From positions 1 to 22,775 of the forward strand of contig ADNK01003101.1 in NCBI GenBank assembly GCA_000320545.1: a stretch of DNA of 22,775 bases, given 5' to 3'. Shown one piece after another: positions 1 through 10,017 of this stretch. Position 1 is the first letter of the stretch; every line of letters begins with the position of its first letter. The position numbers and the translations under genes are program-made. The notes under the pieces were generated by a model, which did not search any database, was not told the DNA's origin, and saw only the letters and a list, made by a program, of their open reading frames with translations. This stretch comes from Bigelowiella natans CCMP2755 (taxonomy: Eukaryota > Cercozoa > Chlorarachniophyceae).

Positions 1-547
1 GTGTGTAGAGGGCCATTACGATTCCGGGGGGGCAAAACCCGCATTGGGACCCATGGAAGTTAGCTTTCTTTTTTTCCCCTGGAAGAAGCCCCCCCTCCCC
101 TTTTTGTTTTCCTCCCTTAGGGCTTCCAATCCCTTCGACAGTGAAGACATGAAGCCCGTCCACAGAGCAAACGGGTGTTAAACAGGGGTTGATAGCCCTT
201 TTTTGCAGTTAGGGGGTGGGGGGGGGGAGAAAATAGTTAAATCGAGAGCTGGTACACGTAAGGAGATAAAAAAAAACTGTGTACCTGTGTATAGGCTGTG
301 CGCTGTCATTATCGTATTGTGACACCATCACTGTGCACGCACCACATCCACCCTGTAGCAACAACACCACACGGGGTGGTGAATATGATGACGATGATTA
401 CGATGGTGATGATGCAAAGAGAAGCAAATCATGGTACCTCCCCACAGCCTAGCTTCGTTCCAGTGAGGCCCACTGACAATAAAACGAGAAAATGACACAC
501 TTTTGAACACCAAAAATTTATCTTCATGCATCCAAATCATCTGAAAA

Positions 548-585
<38 letters not shown>

Positions 586-1053
586 TCACTAATAACAGGT
601 CCCCTGGCCTCTTGCTACCAGTATTTGCTAATACCCACAACACAAATCATACAGTATCTAATATTACATTTGTTACGGAGATACTCGAGAAGCGTCATCT
701 TGAGAACAAAAAACAAAATGCGAGTCAGTTCTATCTCCATACCATGACTAACCCCACCCCCACAAGACAAATTCGCCTCTGAAAGGACAAAGTCCCCCAC
801 CCCGCTAGCTACCTATCGACTTTTTCCTCATGCGATTCAGTTCTATCTACCAATACCATAAATGATAGACATGCAATATAACTAACCCCAGCCCCACAAG
901 ATAAATTCGCCTCTGAAAGGACAAAGTCCCCCACCCCGCTAGCTACCTATCGACTCTTTCCTCATGATTGACATCCATGGTAATTTTAGTGGCTACCTCA
1001 GGCTGAGCATTAGGCTCGACGACCTTCTGGCCGTTCACGTAAAATGTCAACTC
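1..1053 (-). CDS. XDH: Xanthine dehydrogenase, N-terminal 2Fe-2S domain (partial, 6 exons)
   Basis: This molybdo-flavoenzyme oxidises hypoxanthine to xanthine and urate. Exons seen on the minus strand are 1053-997, 698-668, 472-438, 352-285, 197-115 and 78-1, and phases match throughout. They encode FYVNGQKVVEPNAQPE, MTLLEYLRNK, LGLTGTKLGCGE, GGCGACTVMVSQYD, CLTPVCSVDGLHVFTVEGIG and NFHGSQCGFC. The first iron-sulphur motif (C-x4-C-x2-C) is split exactly by intron 3. A later Cys in CLTPVC and the second-cluster GSQCGFC are also present. The initiating exon lies upstream of 1053 (acceptor ...ctaatag) and was not identified. FAD and Mo-cofactor domains lie beyond the left edge. Exon 5 has no GT donor, and the 36-nt gap to exon 6 is homopolymer-rich, so the first ~250 bases may contain sequence errors. 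Aldehyde oxidase is a close paralogue and cannot be excluded from this part alone. Confidence 0.9.
549..583. repeat. (CT)n microsatellite in XDH intron 2
   Basis: About 17 CT units lie between the XDH exons at 668-698 and 438-472. On the transcribed strand this is a purine (AG) tract, not a polypyrimidine tract. Confidence 0.9.
726..969. repeat. Imperfect tandem duplication inside XDH intron 1
   Basis: Two adjacent copies begin with cagttctatct at 726 and 838. Their core (about 759-832 and 893-966), containing aattcgcctctgaaagg and ccgctagctacctatcgac, is nearly identical. The second copy carries about 22 extra bases after its first third. The duplication lies entirely in the intron between exons ending at 997 and starting at 698. 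Confidence 0.85.
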
Positions 1054-1955
1054 CTATTAGAATGCAGAGCAATAAGACTGGCGAATCGAGCGAGAGCCCA
1101 TTGAGAAAGCTTTTGTTTCCTCGTGGTCATTGTACAATATTTCAGGTTGCTCTTCAGAATGTACCATCATTTCTACTATTCGCTCGCCAAAAATTGTTAT
1201 CACCACACGACAACATCGGCACTAGTTGGACCATTGACAACAGGAAAAAAGGGGGGGGTTACTTTGGAAGGCATCTTAGCTTATGAGAAAGACAACACAA
1301 GAAAAAAAAAAGCGTTTAGCAGCCAATTTTTATTGTCGTTGTTGCAATATGGCATTGAGTTACCTCTCATGTATTTATTTGACTTTCAGATGACTAATTC
1401 TCAGCCATGAGACGAGAATGGCCATAATTCAGGACATATTTCAAAGACGACTTACTTAGCATCCAAGTCGTAGGTATGAATTTAGCTTACAGATGTACGA
1501 GAAAAAACACTGTACAGGAAATTCGTGGTCAGGATTCGGAGAGAACTATCAGCTCTTCATAACACGTTGGCACTCTTCTTTCCAAGAAAGGCCGTAGATC
1601 TAGATCTAGGTAATTTTCCCAAAACCCATGAAATATGGTTCTTTTGGGGAGCTTCAATTCGCAGGATATATCTAAAATGCGACATATTTATTTGATTGTC
1701 TTAAGGGGAAAATATTCCTCGTTTTGATAACTGGATTCAAATGCTTAAAGGTCCATGTCGGCTGGCCATACTTGGTCCTATTTCGTCGATGCTGAAGCGG
1801 CAACAGAAATTAAAAAGAATTGTGAACATTTGGGTGCGACAACACATATCCACTTGTCGCAGAGTACTAATCACGATCCGGAACCCTGGCGCATGCTTTC
1901 ACACTGCCGCCCGTCCTTCTCAGTGCCGAGGCCTGCATGATTGCATTTTTCAACA
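1054..1955. other. Divergent spacer between XDH (-) and globin-like gene (+)
   Basis: This spacer should hold the missing first XDH exon and both promoters. Open stretches at 1755-1940 and 1741-1983 on the plus strand overlap each other in different frames and do not join in phase to the globin start, so they are not called. No clear TATA box or other element was identified. A palindromic agatctagatct lies near 1597-1608. Confidence 0.5.
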
Positions 1956-2717
1956 ATGGGAGCAGGAAGCGTACCAAAGTTGAACTCAACGCATTCGAAC
2001 GTTAACGAAGACAAGAAGAAAGCTGCACACACCACAAACCTCGGAGATTCCTCCGCGGCGCCCATGATTGCTGGAAAGAAAGGCTCTGGTGGTGGTCAAA
2101 CTCAGAATCAACATCTCGCCAAGTGTCCGTTCTTGGCTTCCGAGGGCAAAAAATGGCCGAAGCCCAAGATTCGAAAAAGGGTGCCGCTGTCAACGATGAG
2201 GGGAACACATGTGATCTCCAAGGTGCTCTACATATTTCCTACCGTAATGGTCGAAGCACCCCGAAATTGTTTTTTACACAGGGCACGAAGGATCTCCTCA
2301 AAGATATTGGGGGGGGGGACAGGATCAGGAGCATGTGTACAAGGTTTGGGAACTTGAGTCTCCAAACATTTTGAACCCTTTGTTCAATGGTTTTTGTGCA
2401 GGTTTTACGCCAAGGCTTTCAAGGACAGCGTCTTGTCCAAATTCATGTTCGAAACTGACGATGCGAAGGCTCATGGAAAACGCCTCGGGGATTGGATCGT
2501 TGAAAAGATGGGGGGTATTATCTAGTTTTTCCCCATCTCAGAGTAGAATTTCTGTTGGGAACTATAGACAGTTGAGGCTAGAGGTTAAATCGTGTTCTTC
2601 GCATCAGGAGAGGGGAAGCCTTGGACTGAATCTGGCCGGTATGGATTAAGGTACCTACATAGTGGTACTATATTCGATTCACGAGTGTGAGCAAGTGCTC
2701 AGCATATGTTTCTCCAA

Positions 2718-2761
<44 letters not shown>

Positions 2762-3490
2762 CCAGCTTGATTTTCGAGTTGACAATCGAACCTAGGCAGG
2801 AATCGCACTACAATGCATGGTGGTCAAACAAGAGAGAGCCAGAAAAACTGGGCCAAAGGTAATAGTAAAACATACAGTCACCCCGCGTGTAAGTAGAAAG
2901 CATTCTGATCTGTTGAAACTGCAACGGTTTCGCAAAAGTATGTGCGACAGAATCAAATTATCACTTCAACCTCTTTTTTGGCAAGGTTCAAACTTGATGA
3001 TTGTCGTATCTGGATGAGGCTCATGTTTTGGGCAGCCCGAGAGGAGGTGCTCACGATGGCTAACACTCTTTGTGAATTAGTTGCAATGCCTATGCACTTG
3101 CGAGCGACCGAGTGAGTGTTGAAACAACGAATGTCTTTTCAGGGGCTCGCAGAACACAAGCCTTTTTGGAGTTGGTACTGCGACTTTATCCGCCATTTTA
3201 TACGTGTTTACGAACGAACAGCTCCTCCATACACACAAGAATCAGCCGACTGGTCCTGCAAGGAGGTAATATTTTCAAGTCTGGTACATGCTACTTCGTG
3301 CACGAAAAGCCTCCCTCCCTACGATAAATATTGATGCTACTACCGTGAGCCAAATACTGCTGTGTGTTAATTGGGATTGTTTGAAAAATAGGGTAACTTA
3401 AAAGAATATGTAGCTGGCGGCCGAGATATGAAGGAAGTGATCGGATTTCACGTTAAGAAAAAGGAAGATCCGTTCCAATTTTTCACATAG
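1956..3490 (+). CDS. Truncated-hemoglobin-like (2/2 globin fold) protein, 258 aa, 8 exons
   Basis: Exons are 1956-2180, 2282-2343, 2402-2514, 2608-2638, 2796-2858, 2986-3046, 3143-3265 and 3392-3490. They total 777 nt with consistent phases and a TAG stop. The first ~75 residues are a hydrophilic leader with Gly-rich and CPFLAS segments. The globin-like core starts near DLLKDIGGGDRIRSMCTRFY, matching the TrHb pattern of a Gly-Gly turn followed by Phe-Tyr at B9/B10. It continues through GDWIVEKMGG and GKPWT, then SHYNAWW, FKLDDCRIWMRLMFWA and FIRHFIRVYERTAPPY. The last exon has NLKEYVAGGRDM. His148 in SHYNAW is the best proximal haem-ligand candidate, and His120 is another. The ATG at 1956 has a good context (caacaATGG). 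The exon 1 donor could instead be at 2221/2222, adding 14 residues. Family placement rests on the B/E/F-helix-like motifs, and haem binding is inferred. Confidence 0.78.
2720..2757. repeat. (AG)n microsatellite in globin-like intron 4
   Basis: About 19 AG units lie between the exons ending 2638 and starting 2796. The repeat does not reach either splice site. Confidence 0.92.
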
Positions 3491-4690
3491 TAGCCACGCA
3501 ATTTCCACGATGAGCTTTGCGTCAATGCATGGTAGCAATAGACGTTATTTATCTAATATACAAGCTATTTATCGTGCTGCTTAACCTCTCTTCCATTACT
3601 TACCCGCAGCAGAAAAGATAAAGCCTACATATGATATGTGCATCCAATGCGCGCTAATGCCGTTACGTGCATACGCATATAATCACGTGCCAGCTTATTA
3701 TTTATGCTAGCAGTATGGCACATGAGCAACTTGTGATTGACATGCTGGCCTAGCTTCCTGTGCACACTACGACACAAATGAATGAAAGGATGATGAATAA
3801 ATACATCACGACAATCGTCAAGAACACCAAAATAATAGACACAGTAACGTGTCTATCATTATATGTATTTCTAAATGATACACACACCGGTTACACGCTA
3901 TGTGTATGCATAGCACATGCATAACGTCGTAGGAATACTAGAATGCTGTGTCTGCAGCAGCATTGGCGTGGTAGTGGCCATGCAACCAACTAGACTTCGG
4001 AAGAATGCGATCAGCGCACATATCTAGACATGCAGACATTGGAACTCAATATTCATAGGTTGCAATTTTCAACTTTTAGAACCGAAGAAATACAGAATAA
4101 GTGCCTGATCTCCTTGCTCCAATCCAGCATTATACAAGCTCGTGGCAGCATTGGACTATACCCGGGTGCTCGCAAGTCACATATCGATTATTAGATTATG
4201 GAAGAAGTCATTTCTGAGCTACTCACGCGCCCAAATCTTCTCATCAGCTAGTTACTGGATGGCAGCTATGAATCATGTACGTTAGCTGAGGTCGAATAGG
4301 AAGTGAGCCTATTGCATATATAATTATTTGGTATTGTTACGCTGTGTTTTACTAGATGATTGCGCCTTTTCGAAAAATATTTTTGACTCGTATTCTTGAT
4401 TTTACAGACAAATTAGGGTGATGATTCAGCCCATGATGAGATGAGATGCATAATAACATACGTGCACTTTTTCATATTCGCATTTGCATGTGTCCTACGC
4501 ATGATGTAACCAAGCTAAAATAGATTTGTGTTTTGTATGAGCGCGCTGAAGTATTACTGCTTGGCAAAACTTGCGTCATGAAAATATATCCCAATCCTGA
4601 GATGTAGAGCGAGAGAAATAGAATGTTTCAGATGTACTTCATTGAATTAGCGATACACTCTTCAGCAGCAATCGGTAATGAAACACAAGC

Positions 4691-4721
<31 letters not shown>

Positions 4722-4847
4722 TAGCGAAGTTATGCTGGATGAGTTTTCCTTTGGACGAACCCTGCATGCACAAAGAAACAGCTCTTGTCTCTCAAAACGA
4801 CAACGCAAAGCGGGGAAAGGAATCACATTTGATAGTGTCCATAACCG
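3491..4847. other. Convergent spacer, no gene seen
   Basis: The spacer lies between the stop of the globin-like gene and the stop of the serine hydrolase. It is AT-rich with many in-frame stops on both strands. No exon with matching acceptor and donor was found. Its right end holds a (CAA)n run. It should contain both 3' untranslated regions. Confidence 0.6.
4690..4721. repeat. (CAA)n microsatellite downstream of the hydrolase stop
   Basis: About 11 CAA units begin some 127 bp beyond the predicted hydrolase stop codon, probably in its 3' untranslated region. On the plus strand they read as a poly-Gln run that is not considered a protein. Confidence 0.9.
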
Positions 4848-5042
4848 CTATGCTGCTGCTCGCAATAGTCCTCGTTTTTGTAGCGGCAGCATCATGAGCG
4901 CTAACCCGATCTTCATGTTTAAAAAAGAGGCTATTGGTCAAGTCGTCTACTACCTTTTACAGGGTCGATGTTGAAGTAAGTGCTCGCATAGCCTCCCCAC
5001 CTGTTAAGCATTCGTCATTACTCCGTATACTTGTATAATTTA

Positions 5043-5085
<43 letters not shown>

Positions 5086-5285
5086 GTAAGTACACACAGG
5101 GTTCAACGGAAGTTCCAATACATAACCCATTTATCAACCCCCCCCCCCCCCCCCCTATCCTTCTCCCTCTCTGGTATGATTGCATTAACACTGCGTATTA
5201 CCCATATTCCCCTGTCGATGCTTTTGAGCAGCCTGCAGCCTTGCTCGGCTCCGTTAGTACTGTTCCGAGGAGACACCTGTGCACA

Positions 5286-5352
<67 letters not shown>

Positions 5353-6052
5353 CATGTGTTGGCACCGCACCATCTTTAGTTCTTAAGTGTGTTGGCCGTG
5401 TTGTGCAGCATATCGTGCTAGCATATGCGGCGCTGGGCAGGACTCATTTCTCGGGGGAAATCTAAGATATATCATCATCGGCAGCAAGTTCTACTACCAT
5501 CCTTTGCCAGTCAAGGCTGGGTAGCCTCCAGGGAAGAGGCTCTCGGCGATCGTGCTGCTGATAGCAAAAAAGACGGCGAGGAGTAAGTGCGTGCACGAGG
5601 AATGAGTGAGAGAGAAGGGGGTGTGCGGGGGATGAAGAAGCGCGAAAGAGAGGGGTGATGGAGATGATGAATATCATCAAGGCGTCAAGGAAGAAGAAGA
5701 CTACAAACTGCATCATCGTCCACTACTGACAAACCCCTTCAGAACTATAGAGCACTTCATCAGCTATTACTACAACTACTACTCCTCCTCCTCCTTCACC
5801 TCCTCCTCCTCCTACTACTACTATTACACGATGTACTACACCATCATCATACACTACTAACTAGCACCTTGGCAGCTGGTTTTTCGTGACCATTTGCTTG
5901 ACCTGGTAAAGCAATCAATCGATGGCCATTAAGAGGACGATGAGGAAGAGGAGGAAGAGGGAAAAGACAGAGGAGGAAACAGGGGAGGAAAACCAGAGTG
6001 GGGAGGGGGTAGCGACGAAGGTCGGTTTTGACAGAGGCACCATACTAAAGCT

Positions 6053-6089
<37 letters not shown>

Positions 6090-6381
6090 TATCTTAAAAA
6101 CCGTCTCCGATTTGAGGATTTTCGCCCCATTAAAAGTGCCCTCGTTCAATAGCATTCCCATAAACTTCAGATAGTCTTCCTGGGGAATGACGATGACGTT
6201 TCACACACATCCACACACACACACACACACACGATCTCTCACACGCAATACGCAACTGCGGAATTCACCAGCTTATGGTTTTCTCTCTCCCCCCCTCTCT
6301 CTCCTTATTCGTTCCAGCGTGAGTTTATTGCTATTACTGCAGTCGAAAACAGCCCGCCCCCTCCCGACGCCAAAACCTATC

Positions 6382-6423
<42 letters not shown>

Positions 6424-6762
6424 CAAATGCAACGTTATTAAAAAGAATGTGTGGATAACAGAGCCGCAGCAATTCTAATACCACCCATTGAGCACATACA
6501 CAAAAACCCTCTCGCATTCGAACAATGCTGTTTGCTTTTTCATGCCGTACAACATGGCGCATGTCCACGATCGGCAACTAAACAACTCTGATGATTGCTG
6601 CTACCGGTGCCTTCCCAAGCCCTCGAGTCTCTGTCTCGCCGAACGATGGGTGTCTGCGCCATGCGTCGTTTAAATCAAATCAAGGGACGGCGCTATTCAG
6701 TACAGCCAGATTCAGTGTGTACGTGCTGTATCATTCTACTCTCTCAAATTCATGATATATTT

Positions 6763-6800
<38 letters not shown>

Positions 6801-8055
6801 GTGTGTGTGACCCTTTCACTGGTGAAATGACGTAGCCAATGTTCATCGCATAGGCAGGCCGCACTCTCGAGATCTACGGGGCAAAAAATGTCCTCATCAT
6901 CATCATCATCATTATCATCATCGTCGTCATTGTCATCGTCATCATGATCATAATTGGGAATATTCGTCAGATGAAGGATAAAAAGGAGAGGTAAGTTTTT
7001 ATTGATCTACTAGCGTCTCCTTCACATGCTCTCTCGTTCTAGTTTCCCTTTCTCTCTTTGGCTCCCCCCCTTTCTCTCACCCCTCTCTCCTTCTCTACAC
7101 AATGCCTCTTTTTCATCCTCATCATCTTCTTCTTCTTCTTCTTCTTCTTCTTCTTCTACTACACCTAGCTATGATTTGGCTTTTGACGTGCTGCTGCCGC
7201 TGCTGCTTCTCATATGATGGTGAAGTACCTTCTCTTTCGGGACCCAAAAATCCGTATCTGATAATAAATCGTATGGGGGGGATTAGTATGGTGATAATGA
7301 AGAGGATAGGGATGATGAAAGATGAAAGATGGTGATGATGATGATGATGATGATGATGACAACGCGGCGTCTACAAACATCTCATGGATAAGACGAATAA
7401 CAAGGGGCAGTTATTGACAGGATATTACACAATTGGTGCATCGAAGAAGATGCTGTCATAATCATCGCCATCGTCACTATCCCCACCACCACCACCACCA
7501 CCAGTACCGTTCATTCCCAAAGGCTGAAACACCATTTCCCGGAGAATATCTGCGAGGTTTTTGCCCAAAATCACTTCGAGGAGGTACCCTAAGACGTCGG
7601 TGGACATGCTGTACTGATAGTGCTCTCCCGGATGAAACAACAACGGGCAGTCGGCAATGCTATAAATCAAAAGGAAGATGGGAGGGGGGGGGGGGGGGAG
7701 AAGGAGGGCGAGACGAGGAAGGGTAATGTTATGAAAAATACTGCGGAGTACTAAGATTGTGCTTATTGACAGCTGCTGCATACATGGATATCAATGACGG
7801 GTAAAAACACAAGACGACGCATTGTGCTACTTATGCTACTACTACTACTACTACTAATACTACTGCTACTACTACCGTTTGACCAGCTCTTCACTTGTGT
7901 GGTGAAAAAGCTCATCCAAACTGAGCATACATTGTTAAAGAGGCATGCGTACATTGGAGGAAGGGGGAGGGGAGGGGGAATGCATGAAGACATCATCAAT
8001 GAAAATGGAACTTAACAACTATCTTCGGCTGGCAAAAATCATCGTTGCTCGCATC

Positions 8056-8094
<39 letters not shown>

Positions 8095-9687
8095 AATATG
8101 CGGCGTGCGCGCGTGTGAATGAGTGTGTGGACGCCTGTTGCGGGTATATACTGTGATAGAGCTGTATGTTTCACGATGATGCTTTTGATGATACCTGGCA
8201 ATTTTTCTCTCACGGTAGCATTTATGCACGTAGCTATCAGCCGGAGGCAAGAACCCATATGAGATCCTAGTGACATGAAGAATGGTGACAACAAGACAAC
8301 ATCTCACATGGACACAAACATACACACATCCATACGCATTTGAGTGTGTTGTCTGTGCGTGCATGCGTGCGTGTAAATTCGTGTTTGTGAGGAGGGGAGG
8401 AAGGGTGAGGAGGGCTATCTCTACATAATTATTATGATTATAAGTCAGAACGAGAAATCAACCCTGAGGTATGCGTGAGGAGGTGCCTGACTGTGATCTC
8501 CTGTCTCGCTTCCTCAAATTTGCGCTGCTCTCCTTCCCCCCCTTCAACGCACACCTTTGGGTGTTTCTTAAACTCTTTGAGATATTTTGATATTGGGGAA
8601 TCAAGATCCTGATAATATCCAAACATGAAAAATGCGTGTATGTATTTGCGTGTGTGTATTTGCGTGTGTGTGTGTGCTATGAAGAACCTCTCACTTACGC
8701 ACCAGCTCTACTGTAAATTATATGCGCAGTGTAGGCTGAATACTTGGCTTATCACATGCTAGTGGCCATACCAACGTCTTCTCCTCCACGAGTTTCATTA
8801 CGCAAACAGACACAATTGCTTTCGTCATCGAGAAGATTCGGTAGATCGCCTTTGGTTGTCATCACCGCACAAAAGAGGTTGATTTATAGGTCATTCCCCG
8901 AGAGTCAACAACTGTAATAACCCCATAACCACTGCAATAGCTGCTACCTTTTCCCCAAATTTGCCGAACGCCTTTTCATCGTTGTTTTCCCATCCAACCT
9001 GTAATATCACCATGTATGTGTTTCAATATCGTGCTATATACTACTAGTAAGGTGGGCCGAGGTTGTGCGATGAAGAGGTGGCATTGGTGATCGACGATTA
9101 TCGATGAACGTGTTAGAACGCACCGAATACTGGTATTTTGGGCTCTTTTTGCCTGAGTAAGCGTACACATATCACGATCTGCCTTAACCATGTGCACGTC
9201 GCCGATTTCTAATGGTTTCAATGTGTTAGCCATGGCACTGCAAGCCTATTCATTGATGAATATTATGTTGGGCGGAATGGACACGCAGTTTTTGGTCGCG
9301 AAAATGTCCATGTTGTCGAAGTCTCCCTCCTACCCTTCTCAATGACGCCTACATATGCGCCGGGGAGCTGTCCGCCTCCGACATAAGCATTCAAGAGCGA
9401 AGAAACCTTCGCATAAAGAAATAAAGATAAACGTCAGGGCAGGGTCAGTTACCAAACTCACACGGAATCATCCTGGCTGTTTCTCCCACCATCTGCTGGC
9501 CTCTCCCTCCCCACCTCTCTCGGTGCTGTCTCGGTCATCTTCTCTGTCGGCTCTTCACGAGGTAAAAATTCTGGTCTAATGACGACAACGATTTGTTCCT
9601 GTCGTCCATCGAAAATCCCATGGTATTTAGATAAAAAATGTCCTTTTTGATTCTGTCTGGAGTTCTGGTTTTTAGTAACAATTTCAT
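4848..9687 (-). CDS. Beta-lactamase-fold serine hydrolase (class C/EstB/LACTB type), 461 aa, 18 exons
   Basis: Exons 5'-3' are 9687-9559, 9406-9334, 9152-9124, 8998-8948, 8849-8772, 8608-8463, 8266-8195, 7920-7876, 7659-7429, 7257-7165, 6653-6605, 6376-6338, 6179-6102, 5902-5868, 5557-5498, 5276-5202, 5000-4961 and 4910-4848. They total 1386 nt with every phase matching. Family landmarks occur in order: QLPGAYVGVIEKG; the catalytic S-x-x-K as IYRIFSMTKAIVS (Ser101, Lys104); ITVRHLLTHTSG; PGEHYQYSMSTDVLGYLLE (catalytic Tyr224); FQPLGMNGT; SGGGGLFSTAEDYLKFMGML; and EYGWGGYASTYFNIDP, the third motif. The full set of active-site motifs predicts an active esterase or peptidase-like enzyme of unknown substrate. 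A Gly/Asp-rich insertion follows the PLGM motif. The start is uncertain: ATG 9687 or the in-frame ATG 9621, which gives MGFS. The last join (donor 4960, 50-nt intron) is the weakest. Confidence 0.9.
5041..5086. repeat. (TA)n tract in hydrolase intron 16
   Basis: An interrupted TA repeat begins about 40 bp from the exon 17 acceptor. The same intron holds an 18-base C run at 5138-5155. Confidence 0.92.
5288..5352. repeat. Compound (TA)n(GT)n tract in hydrolase intron 15
   Basis: About 16 TA units are followed directly by about 16 GT units. On the gene strand the TA part ends only about 10-12 nt before the exon 16 acceptor at 5277. Confidence 0.92.
5767..5825. repeat. Mixed CTA/CTC triplet tract in hydrolase intron 14
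   Basis: Imperfect runs of CTA and CTC triplets fill the intron between exons 5498-5557 and 5868-5902. Confidence 0.85.
6057..6084. repeat. (TA)n tract in hydrolase intron 13
   Basis: About 14 TA units start roughly 17 nt inside the intron from the exon 13 donor. Confidence 0.92.
6211..6232. repeat. (CA)n tract in hydrolase intron 12
   Basis: About 11 CA units lie some 30 nt upstream, on the gene strand, of the exon 13 acceptor at 6180. Confidence 0.88.
6383..6420. repeat. (TA)n tract in hydrolase intron 11
   Basis: About 18 TA units end about 6 nt before the acceptor of the 39-nt exon 12, so the repeat replaces the usual polypyrimidine tract. Confidence 0.93.
6765..6797. repeat. (TA)n tract in hydrolase intron 10
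   Basis: About 16 TA units lie in the largest intron of the gene. This intron also holds a CAT/TCA tract (6893-6946) and a CTT run (7125-7157) ending near the exon 10 donor. Confidence 0.93.
7125..7157. repeat. (CTT)n run next to the exon 10 donor
   Basis: Eleven CTT units on the plus strand form an AAG run starting about 7 nt inside intron 10 on the gene strand. Confidence 0.9.
7331..7359. repeat. (GAT)n run in hydrolase intron 9
   Basis: About nine GAT units lie in the intron between exons 7429-7659 and 7165-7257. Confidence 0.88.
7835..7875. repeat. (CTA)n run touching the exon 8 donor
   Basis: On the gene strand this is a TAG/TAT-rich triplet run that starts with the GT donor of intron 8 itself (gtagtagtag). 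The neighbouring intron sequence also has a 17-base G run at 7682-7698. Confidence 0.88.
8058..8091. repeat. (TA)n tract in hydrolase intron 7
   Basis: About 17 TA units lie midway between exons 7876-7920 and 8195-8266. Confidence 0.93.
8637..8676. repeat. (GT)-rich tract in hydrolase intron 5
   Basis: Interrupted GT units (gtgtgtatttgcgtgtgtg type) lie about 28 nt before the exon 6 acceptor on the gene strand. Confidence 0.8.
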
Positions 9688-9963
9688 TGTCGCAGCAGAA
9701 AATCGGATTGTGTTTCACGTCGTTTTTCCAGTGCTTTATGATTTCGAATTTTTTGAAAATTTGAACGCCAAAACCCTTGCCCCCTCCGGTGAGTTGAGTT
9801 GCTGGAGGAAGAGTGTGAGAGCCAAGGGAAAAGCGACATGCGTGAAAGAACGGCGCATATCCTGAGTGCGGTGTTTTGGGGAGGTGCCGTCGTCTGCGAA
9901 GCTATCAAGATACGCCATGAGGTACTGTTTGGCTGATAGTGCAAGGGGTCATTTCGACGTATA

Positions 9964-10011
<48 letters not shown>

Positions 10012-10017
10012 GGAAAC
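9688..10017. promoter_or_regulatory. Short divergent promoter between hydrolase (-) and membrane-protein gene (+)
   Basis: Only about 330 bp separate the two predicted start codons (9687 minus, 10018 plus), so the promoters must overlap unless unseen non-coding exons exist. The dominant element is a (TA)n tract at 9970-10005 ending about 12 bp before the plus-strand ATG. An open stretch on the minus strand at 9736-9918 could be an extra upstream exon of the hydrolase, containing RSFTHVAFPLALTLFLQQ, which resembles a targeting peptide. No in-phase join was found. Confidence 0.5.
9970..10005. repeat. (TA)n tract just upstream of a start codon
   Basis: About 18 TA units end some 12 bp before the ATG at 10018, so the tract lies in the 5' untranslated region or core promoter of the plus-strand gene. 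Confidence 0.92.

Noticed and set aside
1741-1983. Upstream plus-strand frames considered as the first globin exon
   Set aside because: No donor joins them in phase to 1956, and the ATG at 1956 has a good context. They are probably leader or spacer.
4678-4974. Plus-strand frame beginning with a poly-Gln run
   Set aside because: The Gln run is a (CAA)n microsatellite, and the rest is antisense to the last two hydrolase exons, which have clear family matches.
5031-5465. Plus-strand frame with YIYIYI and CVCVCV runs
   Set aside because: It is the translation of TA and GT microsatellites in hydrolase introns plus antisense of one exon. Other YI-rich frames in the window have the same cause.
5041-6420. 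Regularly spaced TA tracts considered as a CRISPR-like array
   Set aside because: The units are simple dinucleotides of variable spacing in a eukaryotic gene, with exons between them. There are no conserved palindromic repeats or cas genes.
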